In this document: piece by piece, positions 45,761 through 59,900 of the stretch
Layout of the letters: every line of letters starts with the position of its first letter
Position numbering within the stretch: position 1 is the first letter of the stretch
NCBI RefSeq assembly: GCF_024139115.2
Contig: NC_085140.1
Coordinates: 47,214,180-47,278,179, forward strand
Direction: 5' to 3'
Length of the DNA: 64,000 nucleotides
Origin: Armigeres subalbatus
Lineage: Eukaryota > Arthropoda > Insecta > Diptera > Culicidae
Position numbers and translations under genes: made by a program
Notes under the pieces: generated by a model
What the model was told of the DNA's origin: nothing
Seen by the model: the letters and a program-made list of their open reading frames with translations, nothing else
The model's database searches: none

Positions 45761-46790
45761 TATTTTTCAGCCAAATGGCATTTTGGCCATATGTTTAGTA
45801 AACGACATCTGCGGTCTGAATATGAGGCTGAATATGAGTCTGAATATGAGTCTGAATATGACTCTGAATTTGAATCTGATTATTATTCTGATTGTATATC
45901 TGAATCAGAATCTGGGGGAAAGGGCCGGTTGACCGAATACCGTCCAGCGGAAGGCCACTAGGCCGAATGTACTATTTTGCCGAACAGACCTTTAGGCCGA
46001 AAGCCATTTGGCCGAAAGGGTCATGTAGCCAAATAGGTCATTTGGCCGAAAAGATAATTTGACCGAATAGGTTATTTGGCCGAATAGGACATTTGGCTGA
46101 AAAGGTCATTTTGCCGAAAAGGTCATTTGGCAGAATAGATCATTTGGCCGAATAGGCAATTGTGCCGAATAGGCATTTGGCCGAATAGGACATTTAGCCG
46201 AATGGGTCATTTTCCCGAATAAGACATTTGGCCGAATATGACATTTGGCCGAATATGACATATAACCGAATCGGCCGAAAATGTTGTTTGGCCAAAAAGG
46301 TCAAATGACCTTCTCTGCCAAATGTCCTATTTGGCAAAATGACGTATTCGGCCGGATGATGTCACTACTCATTTCTCACTTTTTATGAAAAGTGATAAAT
46401 GAGAAGGAACAATTGAGCCAATCTACTTTTTGCTTTTACTTACTTTTACTCGCTCATCGTTTCGCACTTCTTATTTCCCATTTTCCATGTCGCACTTCTT
46501 GCTTTCTACAGTGAGGAGTGAAGCGTCTCACTTCTCATTTCTCACTTAGCATTTATCACTTATCACAGTGAGAAGTGAGAACTGAGGAATGAGGAGTGAG
46601 ATGTGAGATATGAGGCGTCTCTGACTTCTAATTTCTCGATTCTCACTTCTCATTTCTCACTTCTCATTTCTTACTTCTCAATTATCATAAATTCGTTCAT
46701 ACATCTCGCATTCACTATTTTTCGGGCAAACGGCATTTCGGCCATAAGTCCCGTTCAGCAAACGACATTTGCGGTCGTTGAATATGAATC
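45431..46790 (+). repeat. Segmental direct duplication inside the satellite complex
   Basis: The ~400-bp blocks 45431-45826 and 46365-46790 are direct copies, spaced about 934 bp. They share CTACTCATTTCTCACTTTTT, the GAGCCAATCTACTT block, TTCCCATTTTCCATGTCGCA and the junction CGACAT(C/T)TGCGGTC that leads into TCTGAA sequence. Identity is high by eye. Confidence 0.82.
45910..46350 (-). repeat. 17-bp satellite, inverted orientation
   Basis: About 25 units of GGCCGAATAGGACATTT, the exact reverse complement of the 10-13 kb monomer. It lies between the two copies of the 934-bp-spaced duplication. Confidence 0.86.
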
Positions 46791-47619
46791 TGAGTCTGAT
46801 TCTGAAACTGAGTCCTAATCTGAGTCTGAATCTTAACCTTAATCTACATCCAATTCTGAATAAGAATCTAAATCTCATCCTGGAGCTGAATTTGAATCTA
46901 ATTCTAAATCTGAATCTGAGTCTAAATCTGAGTCTGAATCTGAATCTGAAACTCAGCGACAGAATCCGAATCTGGGTCTGAATCTCAATCTGAATCTGAA
47001 TGATAATCCAAATTCCAATTCTGAATCTGCTTCTGAGTCTTAATCTGAATCTTAATTTCAATCTGAGTCTCAATATGAATCGGAATCTGAATCTAAATCT
47101 TAATCTGAATCTGCTTCTGCGTCTGGGTATGAATCTGAGTGAATCTGAGTCTGAATCTGAATCTGAATCTTAGCTTGAATCTGAATCTGTTTTTTCTTAT
47201 TTTCTGAATCTCAATCTGATTCTGAGTCAAAATCCGAATCTGAATTTGAATCCAATTCTGATTCTGAATCTGAATCTAAGTCTTAATCTGTGTCTGAATC
47301 CGAGTCTGAATTTCAATCTGAATCTCAATATGAATCGGAATCTGAATCTAATTCTTAGTCTGAATCTGCTTCTGAGCTGAATCTGAGTCTGAATTTTAAT
47401 CTGAATCTTAATACACAGGATATTGTTTTAACACGATTTTTTTTCGCTCGTATTTTTGATCGTGTGACTTCAATTTGCCAACAAACTCTTCGCAACATGT
47501 TTCAAAAAATCCAGAATAAATCAAAGAAAAATCACATGATAATTAATATACGTTAAACATTTAGGATGAGTTGAAAATTGAGAAAATGTAAATCGTGTAA
47601 AAACAAAATCCAGTGTATA

Positions 47620-47651
47620 CGAGACGAGTTAGCCTTGGGCGGAGAGTCTCG
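47620..47651 (+). other. LINE 3'-terminal hairpin (copy 2)
   Basis: Outer stem CGAGAC/GTCTCG is kept; the inner stem is reduced to GCC/GGC. It is followed by TCAAAAAAGATATAG. It forms the end of the 270-bp insertion (about 47405-47670) in the TCTGAA array. Confidence 0.65.
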
Positions 47652-50600
47652 TCAAAAAAGATATAGAAAAAAATCTAAATATGAATCGGAATCTGAATCT
47701 TAATATTAGTCTGAATCTGCTTTTGAGTCTGAGTATGAATCTGAGTGAATTGGAGCGTGAATCTGAACCTGAGTCTTAGTATGATACTGAATCTGAGTCC
47801 TAATCTGAGTCTGAACCTGAATCATAATCTAAATATGAATCTGATTCTTATTCTGAATATGAATCTAAATCTTATTCTAGAGCTGAATCTGATGTCTGAA
47901 TCTGAATCTCAATATGAGTCTGAACCAGAATCCGAGTCTGAATCTGAATCCAATTCTGAGTCTGAATCTGAATCCAAGTCTGAATCTGAATCTGAGTCTG
48001 AATTTGAATCTGAATCTAAATATGAATTGGAATCAGAATCTAAATCTAAGTCTGAATCTGCTTCTGAGTCTGAGTCTGACAATGAATCGAGGTTTGAATC
48101 TGAATTCGAATCTAAATGTGAATCTCTTCTTTTATTATCTGAATCTCATTCTTATTCTGAAGCTGAGTCTGGTTCTGAATCTGGGTCTGGATATAAATCT
48201 TGATTCCGATCAGAATTCAGAATCAGAATTAGAATGTAAATTTGAGTCTGAATCTGTTTCTGATTCTGAATCTGAATCAGAATTTGAATCTAAATCTGAG
48301 TTTGAAATTGAGTCTGAATCTGAGCTTTGATCTGAGTCTGAATCTAGGTCTGAATCTGAATCTGATTCTTATGTTAAATCTGAATCTCAATCTAAATATG
48401 AATCTGAATCTAAATCTTATTCTGGAGCTGAGTCTGTATCTCATTCTGAATCTGTATCTGAGTCTGAATCTGACGTCTGAATCTGAACTGAATCTGACGG
48501 TGAATCTGAATCTGAATCTTTGTCTGAATCTGAATCTGAATCTGAATCTAAGTCTTAATCGGGGTCTGAATTTGAGTCTTAATTTCAATCTGAATTTCAA
48601 TATGAATCGGAATCTGAATCTAAATATTAGTCTGAATCTGCTTCTGAGTCTAAATCTGAGTATGAAGTCCAAGTCTGAATCTGATTCTTAATTTGAATCT
48701 GAGTCTAAACATGAATCGGAATCTGAATCTAAATCTTAGTCTGAATCTGAGTCTGAGTCTGAGTCTGAGTCTGATACTACATCTGAGTCTTAATCTGAGT
48801 TCTAATCTGAGTCTGAATCTTAATCTAAATATGAATCCGATTCTTATTCTGAATATGAATCTGAATCTTATTCTGGAGCTGAATCTGAATCTAATTCTGA
48901 ATCTGAATCTGATGTCTGAATCTTTGTCTGAATCTGAATCTCAATCTGAGTCTGAATCAGAATCCGAGTCTGAATCTGAATCCAATTCTGAGTCTGAATC
49001 TGAGTCTTAATATAGGTCTGAATCTGAGTCTGAGTTTGAATCGGAATCAAAATATGAATCGGAATCTGAATATAAATCTAAGTCTGAATCTGCTTCTGAG
49101 CCTGAGTCTGATACTGAATCTGAGTTTGGTTCTGAATTTGATTCTGAATCTGAATTCGAATCTAAATCTGAATATGTTCTTTTATTATCTGAATCTCATT
49201 CTGGTTCTGAAGCTGAGTCTGATTCTGAATCTGGGTCTGATTCTGAATCTAAACATGAATCGGAATCTGAATCTAAATCTTAGTCCTAATCTGAGTCCTA
49301 ATCTGAGTCTGAATCTGAATCTTAATCTAAATATGAATCCGATTCTAATTCTGAATATGAATCTAAATCTTATTCTGGAGCTGAATCTGAATCTAATTCT
49401 GAATCTGAATCTGAATCTGATGTCTGAATCTTTGTCTGAATCGAATTCTGAGTCTGAATCTGAATCTGAGTCTTAATCTAGGTCTGAATCTGAGTCTGAA
49501 TTTGAATCTGAATCAAAATATGAATCGGAACCTGAATCTAAATCTAAGCCTGAATCTGCTTCTGAGTCTGAGCCTGATACTGAATCTGAGTTTGAATCTT
49601 AACTTGGTTCTGAATTTGATTCTGAATCTGAATTCGAATCTAAATCTGAATCTGTTCTTTTATTATCTGAATCTCATTCTGATTCTGAAGCTGAGTCTGA
49701 TTCTGAATCTGGGTCTGATTCTGAGTCTGAATATGAATCTTGATCGGAATCTAAATCAAAATTAGAATCTGAATATGAGTCTGAATCTGATTCTGAATCT
49801 GAATCAGAATTTGAATCTGAATCTAAATCTGAGTCTGAGTCTGAAATTGTGTCTGAATTTGAGTCTTGATCTGAGTCTGAATCTGAATCTGATTCTGATG
49901 TTAAATCTGAATCTGAATCTGAGTCCTTAACTGAGCTTGAAGCTGAATCTTAATCTAAATATGAATCTGAATATAAATCTTATTCTGAACTGAATCTGAC
50001 GGTGAATCTGAACCTTTGTTTGAATCTGAATCTCAATCTAGGTCTGAATCAGAATCCGAGTCTGAACCTGAATCTGAATCCAATTATGAGTCTGAATCTG
50101 AATCCAAGTCTGATTTTGAATCTGAGTCTTAATCTGGATCTGAATCTGAGTCTGAATTTGAATCTGAATGTGAATCTGAATCTAAATCTTAGTCTGAATC
50201 TGAGTCTGAATCTGAACCTGGTTCTGAATCTGATTCTGAATCTGAATCTGATTCTGAATCTGATTCTGAATCTGATTCTGAATCTGATTCTGAATCTGAT
50301 TCTGAATCTGATTCTGAATCTGATTCTGAATCTGATTCTGAATCTGATTCTGAATCTGATTCTGAATTTGATTCTGAATCTGATTCTGAATCTGATTCTG
50401 AATCTGATTCTGAATCTGATTCTGAATCTGATTCTGAATCTGATTCTGAATCTGATTCTGAATCTGATTCTGAATCTGATTCTGAATCTGATTCTGAATC
50501 TGATTTTGAATCTGATTCTGAATCTTTTTTTTGTTAGCTGAATCTGAATCTGATTCTGAATCTTGTTCTGATTCTGATTCTGAGTCTGAATATGAATTTT

Positions 50601-50714
50601 GATCGGAATCTATATCAGAATCAGAATCTGAATTTGAGTCTGAATCTGCGTCTGATTCAGATTCTGAATCAGAACTTGAATCTGAATTGAAATCTTGTTT
50701 TTATCTTTATTAAA

Positions 50715-50744
50715 GAGGCTTTCAGCCCTAGGCTGGCTCACCTC
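50715..50744 (-). other. LINE 3'-terminal hairpin (copy 3)
   Basis: On the minus strand, outer stem GAGGT/GCCTC and inner stem CAGCC/GGCTG with loop TAG are followed by TTTAATAAAGATAAAAAC. The insertion into the TCTGAA array is only about 50 bases long. Confidence 0.7.
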
Positions 50745-50790
50745 AAGGGAATTTAAATCTGAGTCTGAGTCTGAGTTTCAATCTGAGTCT

Positions 50791-53700
50791 GAATCTTAAT
50801 TCCAGGAAAATTTACATTTTCAATCTTATGTCCATACTCATTTCCAATCCAAAAACGAATTTATTCTTATTCCACCAATTCTCGAATCCGATCCCAATAA
50901 CATTTCCAATCTTTATTTCAATCGTATTCATATTATCAATAATCACAATCGCGTATTAGGTTTCGGAGCCCAATGGAGTATTTGTATCTATGTCGAAATT
51001 GTATAGTAATTGGAAATTTGGTTTTAAGACTTAATCAAAATCGTATTCATATTCGAGTTTGATTTTGATCCCGAATGCGATTCCAATTTTGAATCTGAAT
51101 CCCTTTACTAATCGCAAACTGAATTCCGATCCATTTCCTATCTAAATACTGAACCTTATTCGATGCTGAATCTCGACTGTGGCTCAAATCTTGATACTAC
51201 TCGTAGTCCAGATAATTATGTGAACTAGAATCTGAAATCAAATTTAAATATGTATCTGAGTCCAAATGCGAATTAGAATCCAAATCTTATCCAAATCAAG
51301 TATGAGTTAAATTTTATTTCTGGTTCTCATTCTAATTTGAATCTGAAGCTGAGTCCGAGCTGAAATGCGGACCCTGACATGAATTTTAATGTAGTAGAGA
51401 TTCAGAATCGCATTATATTAAGTTCGGGTACGTCCACGTCATCATTGAAGATTGAAATGTCTTCCGTATCTCAATGATAACATTGGCACTAATGATGAAT
51501 TCAAACTGTTTTTTAATGAATCATTCCAATTAAATTTATTTCAGCATCTTTGCATAATATAACTGAACGTCTTTTAAATATTGAAAGTGTCAAGAATATC
51601 TTGAAAGTTAAGGTCCGTGGTAGCAATCATTCGGCTCGTTGATCCGGTTTTAAATGTGAATCACCATTTTCGAGTGTAAATTCCATTCTACTTATACACA
51701 TCCGGTTCGCCAAATAGCGTGTGTGCCCCATTAATCCTAGCTCACATGTTCTTATCTTCAATAGAACCTCAATTTCGGCCCAACCGTATAATTTTCTAAT
51801 CATCAGAACAAGCAGTACTATTAGCATAACTTTTCATTCGAAACCTATGATCCCCGCTTGTATCGAGACGAGAGTCGCATTAAGATCGATGATCAACTTC
51901 TCACCGACCGACCGCACCCTTCTTGCCTGGTTCGGGTTGTCGATCCATTAGAACTGCACCAGCGAGCGCGTCTCATTACTGCCATTAGTTGCAGCTCAGC
52001 TCGCCCCATTCATGACCGCACTTGGGAAAATTTCCCACCCATCTTACGGAGAGAAGAACACAGCATCATCGGGCTTCGCTGAGGCAGCCCCAGGCGAACG
52101 ATCAATCGGGGTGTTTATTCTTTTTTAATATTCTTGAGAATTCCCACCTCCTGCACAAAACAACATCACAGGGTAGGTTGCATAACGCGATGCGCGTGGT
52201 TTGCTGATAAGACTCCGGCGGACAGCGAAGGGGCTTGGAGCGACCTACTTTCGGAACATCTCGTTGGCCGCGATCTGCTGCACACTGATTTGCATAGACG
52301 AGCAACGGCGCGGCGGCGGTTAGTCGGTCTGCTTTGGATCAATCTCACGATTTTCTTCGTACTTTTGATGCGCCATGGCAGCTGCGGCACCTTGAACCCG
52401 TTAATTGCCGGGTTAGAAGTTCAACGGTTTCAGTCTTGACCGACAGCCGGTAGCAATCAATCGATTTGTGCGATTGGAGGAGTTTGAATAATTCGCCGAA
52501 GCTGCATCAAGTATCTGGCTCAACAGTTACACGATGCCGAAAGCTGATTTGACGTGCACGAAATTGGAGCGTTTCAGGGTCGTTTGGGTTTTGTTGAAGC
52601 TTCTGATTACCGTCGACGGCCGAGGCAGAGGTTCAACGAAATGTAATTCGTTCTTCCATGTACGCACGCGTTAGCATCATGAAGCGTGTGATGGTTGAAT
52701 TAAGCAGAAGGTTGTGCCTTGATGGTGGATGAAAATTAGATCACATTCCCGAGTTGATTGGACGGAACGGTTGTTTCGTAACCGGGTTGATGGGCTTGGG
52801 AAAAGCTGGTTTATTAATTCGAGCTGGAGTTGGTTAGATCATGAAACAAAGTTGTTTACGAGCTAAGTGTTTGAGTAGCTATTGGATTTTAGATATTCAA
52901 ATATTGTGTTGATGTTAGTGAGGTGAAATTACGTTGATTATTATCAATATAGAATGTTTTGGGAAAAGTTTTATACCCCAATCCTACGACAACTCTCTGT
53001 TGAAGATCATTACCTAATTTATCAACATTTCGTAACACTCTGACATCAGCTAAAGCTGAATAGAAGAAGAAGAAAATTTATCTGGCATTCAGCTGCCGAG
53101 CTGTTGATGATTTCCATATGATGAATATTTAAAACTTTCTCAAAACAAACCGTCCAAAAGACGAAGATCGCAAGCGTCGAATTGCTACAGGTGGAAAAAA
53201 GCAAGTACCACCGGAAGATGGGTGGCCACCGAATTCAGTACTTTAGGTAAGGTACCTACTCTCGGTAATGATTGCTCGTTTCTCCGTTCAAGTCACGAAT
53301 TTTCCCCCGTCGCAACGCATTAGCTTTGCCTAATGGTAATTGCATGTTCCACGAGCGGCGAATCGTCTCCAAATGAGGAACAAAAAGAAAGACGGCGAAT
53401 TGAGATACCTCGTGGATGCGGCGAATAACTGATCCGAATAAGTACGCGCGCCTCCAGGGAGGGGTTGATTACGTATTTATCCGTGATGACAACAATACGT
53501 TGACTGCGACTAGCTGAGGACGTCGATGCTATGACGTTCAGTAAGGCAGTGGAACACTCGAAACGAAAGTGAAAGAAAACTCGGGAATAATCCACCTGAC
53601 GGCGTTTTAACGTCATTGAATCAAAAATCATATTAATTTTGTGATTAGACTACGGAAAAAGAAACGTGTTCTCCATTTAAAGCTTTTGAGCGTTTGAAAA

Positions 53701-55353
53701 ATATTCATGTGGTAGGTAGATAGAAATCTGTTTTCTTTTATTTATTTATTCATCTTTGACTTTGTCATTAGTCACATGCGCATAGATTTTTTTTCCGTTT
53801 TCAACAAAGTTCAAAACAGCCTTGCTGTGCAAGAATTAATTAATCGGGTAAATCAACTAACGAAGTTGAATTATTTATATAGCTTTCGACGACTGCAGGG
53901 AGCAACTTAAGTTAATTGAATTGACCACTTTTAGGGCTTTTATGATTTATGCCCCTGAGAGTGTCACATAAACTGAGGTGAATTTAAACGATAAACGCAA
54001 TCCAAATGGGTTCCACCAAGTAGGTTGCAGCACACTAAATCAAAACTCTTGCCCATCCGCGGAGCAATCCTCAGGCAATTAAATTGTGAGATGCCTTCGG
54101 ATGGAGCCAGCCCAGGTGTAGCTTTCTGAATGGAAGGGACTCGTGTTCAATTGCGCGATTCCATTGAATGGTTTTCCGTGTTTCACAACGCGCCTCAATC
54201 CGTCCGTGGATGGCTACATTTAATGCAACAACATAGATGCAGCGATGTGGCGATCGCATGTGCAGTTATAGGATGCAGTTATGATGGGGAATCTTGCGCC
54301 GTCCATGTGCGCAGATGTTCTCTGCGGGAGGTCTTTTGAGAGTAGGGTGCGGGTACCATGGCGATTGGCGAGGCCTTCTGATGTGTTCATTTGATTTTGA
54401 ATTGGGGGAAGGAAGGTGACGGGAGATTTAAATGGAAGGCACGAAGGGCCACGGTTACTGTTGTGGATGCAATGAGGTTTGGTTTTACTCACTTTACGAA
54501 TAGTAGGGTAAAAGACCCAATAGTGGAGGAACTAAGGACGAAATTGCAGCACCATCCATCGTTGTTGCCTAAAATGATACCTCCAGTTATTGGTGCAGTG
54601 TTCCAATAGTTGCGCATCCCATTGCTTTTATATAGGACTCGCAACTATGGGAACACTACCGCAACTATTGGAGCAAAGACGAGAAAAAGATAATGTATTT
54701 CAGTGATAATTTACCAATTTTGAGGGAAATCCAAACCGTGTTCCGTTATTTCATCTAATGACAGGACAACAGTTTGATTGACTATATGGGATGCTGCGAT
54801 AAATCCGTAGATTTTGTGAAAACACACTACCGCAGTTATAGGAGCACCCACGACTATCGAATCATTTGCCCTATAACTGAATGAGGTTGCAAGAAAAATC
54901 ATTGAATTCGTGAGCGTCAACTGTACCGGAAATCGTGGCAAACGTGACGGGTTAAGTAATAAGAAAAAGAAATAAATAATTATATCACTCGTATACTAAT
55001 GTTTTTAAACCACACTTTGTCATTTGAACTAAATCATACAAAATTTAAATTTCTCGTGCGTAAACTGGAATTTTGTTCACAACTCCAATTCAGTCTAATT
55101 TAAATTCATTTTCCGACAACCGAAATAAACAATCAACCAGACTAGGCATACGATTCTAATGCTATTTTGGGAATTTTTGAAACTGTAATTAGAATTTTTG
55201 AAAAAGTAATTCAAAACTTGTTTAAAAAGGCGATAATTATGACGTAGAACGCCCCACAAAAGGGCGAAGCAATGCCCTATCTCTGCGGCTTAAACGGGAG
55301 ATAAGACGCGAAGTAAAAAAAAAATGATTGTCTTGCTAACAAATTAAGAAACA
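50791..55353. other. No gene recognised
   Basis: The first ~600 bases are decayed TCTGAA-like sequence. Beyond 51400 the DNA has few repeats. Frames such as 51721-51951, 52134-52439 and 54130-54339 are short, overlap on both strands and have no recognised domain. Positions 52200-52400 are GC-rich. Confidence 0.45.
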
Positions 55354-56060
55354 GATGGATGTTCCAGTAACGCTCAGACATATCACTCGCATTTTGGACG
55401 AATTAATTGGCGAGCATAAAATGGGCGAATTTGAAGAGCAAGCCGAAACTGACGAAGATTCATAAAGAGAACCGTTCAAAATTCGCGAGGAAATACGAGG
55501 ACTGAAAAGGAATTTGACGATACGTTGTTTTTTTCAGATGATCGAAAATTTATTTGGACGGTCCGTACTGTTATAGCTGCTATTGTCATGATCTTAACCA
55601 AAAGGGGCTCGTCAGAACTAAACGAAACTTTGTGGGTGATAGTTTGATGATGTGGGGAGCCTTTGCATACCACACTAAGCTCATATATGCGTCATATTTA
55701 CAAGAATGATCTTTGGAATGTATTTTTGATCTGTTGTTTTGGTCGAACACATGGTCGAGGCATAAGAAGGCATCATTTTCCAACAGGACAACGCATCGAT
55801 TCTTATTTCCAAGCAGTCTAAGGCATGGTTTGACAAAAAAACATTTCAATGCTTGAATGGCCGGCATGCAATCCTGACTGCGGTCCTATCGAGAATCTCT
55901 GAGGCATCTTAGCTGAGCAAGCGTACGCAAATGGACGGCAATACGAATATGCGTCCAGCCTAAGGTCAGCTGTTAAAAAGTGCTGGGCCAACATCGGCAT
56001 GGCCACACTACAGAAGCTATCCGATTCAATGCCAAATCGAATGTTATGGAGGAAATGGAA
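55354..56060 (+). pseudogene. Tc1-family (DD34E) transposase relic
   Basis: Fragments in several frames follow the Tc1 order. First is VTLRHITRILDEL, part of the DNA-binding region, then KPKLTKIHKENRSKFARKYED. The catalytic core starts with FSDDRKF (first Asp at 55537-55539) and SLMMWGAFAYHTK. QQDNASI holds the second Asp at 55787-55789, and GPIENL holds the Glu at 55891-55893. The last two are 34 residues apart once one frameshift is allowed, the Tc1 signature. A TGA replaces the Trp after GPIENL. It ends with SDSMPNRM. Multiple stops make it inactive; TIRs were not found. Confidence 0.88.
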
Positions 56061-56484
56061 ATGGAGGAAATGGAGGAGACCATACGAAGTACTTGTTATA
56101 GAATAACTTAGAAATCCATTTCACAATAATGTTTTATTCGGAAAATTCAATGGTACGGCCAAACGAATATCCTGTAAATTTTTTGTTTTTATTTGATTAT
56201 ATGAACTTAATTTGATGTTTCCTTATATCTTAGGCAATGAATAGAAGAGAATAAATAAGTTGTATCACAAATCAACAAAAGTAACCAAAAAATTAACTTA
56301 TATTTGAATGCCTATGACGGTAATCAAATCCTAGCCTACTATACGGTGACAACAGTTATTAATTTGAGACTAATCACTATCTCTTGCATGGAAACAGGAC
56401 ACTTCCCATCAGTCCAGATCAGTCCTTGCGAACGCTGAAGAGGAGGAATGGTTAGTTAAACGCTTAATTAAAAGAATAGCTGAA
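56061..56484. other. No gene recognised
   Basis: AT-rich sequence after the transposase relic; nothing recognised. Confidence 0.4.
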
Positions 56485-56815
56485 AACAGTGTCAAAAAGT
56501 CGAATGGACAAGTGGTCAAAAAGACAAAAGGTCGAAAAGACAAAAGGTCGAAAGGACAAAAGGCCGAAGGTCAAAAAGTCGAAGGACGAAAGTTTAATAG
56601 GACAAAAGATCGATGGACAAAAGATCGAAAGGTCAAAAAGCAAAAGGTCGTAAGGAAAAAAGGTCGAAAGGACAAAAGGTCGAAAAGATAAAAGGACAAA
56701 AAAATGACAAAAGGTTGGAGGAAAGAAAGTTGAAAAAAATAACTGGATCAAAAGGTTGAAAGGACAAAAGATCGAACAGACAAATGGTCGACTGGACAAA
56801 TAGACAACTAGATAG
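56485..56815 (+). repeat. 16-bp GGTCGAAAGGACAAAA satellite
   Basis: About 20 units in the same orientation as 3796-4400. A GC-rich GGCGGCGGCGTGA segment follows at 56885-56985, of unknown nature. Confidence 0.86.
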
Positions 56816-56999
56816 AGATTAGAGGTTTCATTCTATCAATCATTGGCTGTTCTTGTTAGACTTGTACGCCGATTGAAATTTTACCGGCGGCGGCGTGATA
56901 GATCATTTTCAGCCAGCGGCGACACCACCACGCTGTCACGCCTTTGATTATCGGCAGCTGCGGCGTGAGTCGGCGTGGACTAATTTTAAGCGTTAACAA

Positions 57000-59900
57000 T
57001 TCTCCGGAATTTCTTCAGAAGTACCTCAACGAATTTCTCAGAATTTTTCTTCACGACTTCCTGAACATTCCTCCAGATATTTCTTCTTAAATATTTCCAG
57101 GAATTCTTCCAAAAGTTCCTCCAGGATTTCGTCCGCAAGTTTCTCCAGGATTTCGTTCGGAAGTTCCTTCAGGATTTCATCCGCAAAGTTTTCCTGGATT
57201 TTGTTCGAAAGTTCCTCCTAAAATCCTCCTGAAGTTCATCCAGAAAATCTCCCTAAAGTTCATCCATATTGTCCGGAAGTTGATCCAGGAATTCGTTCGG
57301 AAATTCCTTCAGAATTTTGTCCGGAAGTTCCTCCAGGATTTCGTCCAGAAGTTACTCCAAGATTTCGTACAGAATTTACTCAAGGATTTCGTTTGGAAGT
57401 TACTCCAGGATTTCGTTCGAAAGATCTTTCAGGCGTTCGTCTGGAAGTTCCTTTAGGATTTCGTCAAAAGTTCCTCCAGGATATCGTCTGGCTGTTCCTC
57501 CAAGATTTCGACTGGAAGTTCCTCCAGAATAGCGTCCGGAAGTTCCTCCAGAATAGCGTTCGGATGTTCCTCCATGATTTCGTCCAGAAGTTTCTCCAGG
57601 ATGTTGTTCGGAAGTTGGTCCAGGATTTCGTTCGGAAGTTCCGTCAGAATTTTGTCCGGAAGTTCCTCCAGGATTTCGTTCAGAAACCACTCCAGGATTT
57701 CGTCCAGAATTTCCTCAAGGATTTCGTTTGGAAGTTTCTCCACGATTTCGACCAAAAGTTCCTCCAAGATTTCGTAAGGAAGATCCTCCAGGATTTTATC
57801 GGGAAGTTTCTTCAGAATTGCGTCCGGAAGTTGCTTCAGGACTTTGTCCGGAAGTTCCTTCAGGATTTCACCCGGAAGTTCCTCCAGGATTTCGTCCAAA
57901 AATTATTCCAGGATTTCGTCCAGAATTTCCTCAAGGAAGTTTCTCCAGGATTTCGTCCGAAAATTGTTCCAGGACTTCGTTCGGAAGTTCCTCCATGATT
58001 TCGTCCGGAAGTTACTCCAGGATGTTGTCCAGAAGTTGATCCAGGATTTCATTCGGAAGTTCCTTCAGAATTTTGTCCTGAAGTACCTCAATGATTTCGT
58101 CCAGAATTTCCTCAAGGATTTCGCTCTCCAGGATTTCGACCAAAAGTTCCTACAAGTTCGTAAGGAAGATCCTCCAGGATTTTATCGGGAAGTTGCATCA
58201 GAACTGCGTCCGGAAGTTGCTCCAGGACTTTGTCCGGAAGTTCCTCCAGGATTTCGCCCGGAAGTTCCTCCAGGGTTTCGTCCAGAAGTTTCTCCAGGAT
58301 TTCGTCCGAAAGTTCCTCAATGATTTCGTCCGGAAGTTCCTCCAGGATTTCATTCGGAAGTTCCTTCAGAATTTTGTCCGGAAGTTCCTCAAAGATTTCG
58401 TTTGTAGGTTTCTCCAGGATTTCGACCAAAAGTTCCTCCAAGATTTCGTAAGGAAGATCCTCCAGGATTTTATCGGGAAGTTCCTTCAGAATTGCGTCCG
58501 GAAGTTGCTCCAGAACTATTTCCGGAAGTTCCTCCAGGATATCGCTCGGAAGCTCTTCCAGGATTTCGTCTAGAAGTTACTCCAGGATTTCGTCCAGAAT
58601 TTCCTCAAGGAAGTTTCTCCAGGATTTCGTCCGAAAGTTCTTCCAGGACTTCGTCCGGAAGTTCCTCCAAGATTTCGTCTGCAAGTTCCTTCATGATTTT
58701 GTCCGGAAGTTCCTCCAAGATTTCGTCCAGAAAGTTCCTCCAGGATCTCGTGCGGAAATTCCTCCAGGCTTTCGCCTTAAAGTTCTTCTAGGATTTTGTC
58801 CGGCAGTTCTTCCAGGACTTCATCCGGAAGTACCTCCAGGTTCCGTCCGAAAGTTCTTCAACAATTTCGTCCGGAAGTTCTTGCAGGATTTCGTTCAGAG
58901 GTTTCTCCAAGATTTCATCCGGAAGTTCCTCCAGGATTTCGCCCGGAAGTTCTTCCAGGATTTCGTCCAGAAGTTACTCCAGGATTTCGTTCAGAATTTC
59001 CTCAAGAATTTCCTCATGGAAGTTTCTCCAGAATTTCGCCCGGGAGTTCCTCAAGAATTTCCTCATGGAAGTTTCGCCAGGATTTCGTCCGAAAGTTCTT
59101 CCAGGACTTCGTCCGGAAGTTCCTCCATGATTTCGTCCGGAAGTTCCTCCAGAATTTCATTCGGAAGTTCCTTCAGAATGTTGTCCGGAAGTTCCTCAAG
59201 GATTTCGTTTGTAGGTTTCTCCAGGATTTCGACCAAAAGTTCCTCCGAAATTTCGTAAGAAAGATCATCCAGGATTTTATCGGGAAGTTCCTTCAGAATT
59301 GTGTCCGAAAGTTGCTCCAGAACTTTGTCCGGAAGCTCCTCCAGGTTTTCGTCTAGAAGTTACTCCAGAATGTCGCCCAGAATTTCCTCAAGGAAGTTTC
59401 TCCAGGATTTCGTCCGAAAGTTCTTCCAGGACTTCGTCCGGAAGTTCCTCCATGATTTCGTCCGGAAGTTCCTCCAGAATTTCATTCGGAAGTTCCTTCA
59501 GAATGTTGTCCGGAAGTTCCTCAAGGATTTCGTTTGTAGGTTTCTCCAGGATTTCGACCAAAAGTTCCTCCAAGATTTTGTAAGAAAGATCATCCAGGAT
59601 TTTATCGGAAAGTTCCTTCAGAATTGCGTCCGGAAGCTGCTCCAGAACTTTGTCCGGAAGCTCCTTCAGGATTTCATCTAGAAGTTACTCCAGGATTTCG
59701 TCCAGAATTTCCTCAAGGAAGTTTCTCCAGGATTTCGTCCGAAAGTTCTTCCAGGACTTCGTCCGGAAGTTCGTCCAAGATTTCGTCTGCAAGTTCCTTC
59801 ATGATTTTGTCCGGAAGTTCCTCCAAGATTTCGTCCAGAAAGTTCCTCCAGGATCTCGTCCGGAAATTCCTCCAGGTTTTCGTCTTAAAGTTCGTCTAGG

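Larger units (their letters stand above)
46780..50790 (+). repeat. 4-kb TCTGAA hexanucleotide satellite
   Basis: A near-continuous array of TCTGAA with variants TCTGAG, TCTAAA, TCTGAT and TCTTAA. A block at about 50238-50525 is homogenised to the 12-mer TCTGATTCTGAA. Two insertions interrupt it: about 47405-47670 and 50695-50750. The period is a multiple of three, so one frame reads Ser-Glu repeats, one Leu-Asn, and the reverse strand Arg-Phe. These are not annotated as genes. Confidence 0.93.

Noticed and set aside
46678..50541. Long frames across the TCTGAA array (Ser-Glu, Leu-Asn and Arg-Phe repeat peptides)
   Set aside because: They exist in several frames and on both strands at once because the hexamer lacks stops; no start context, no domain and no frame preference.
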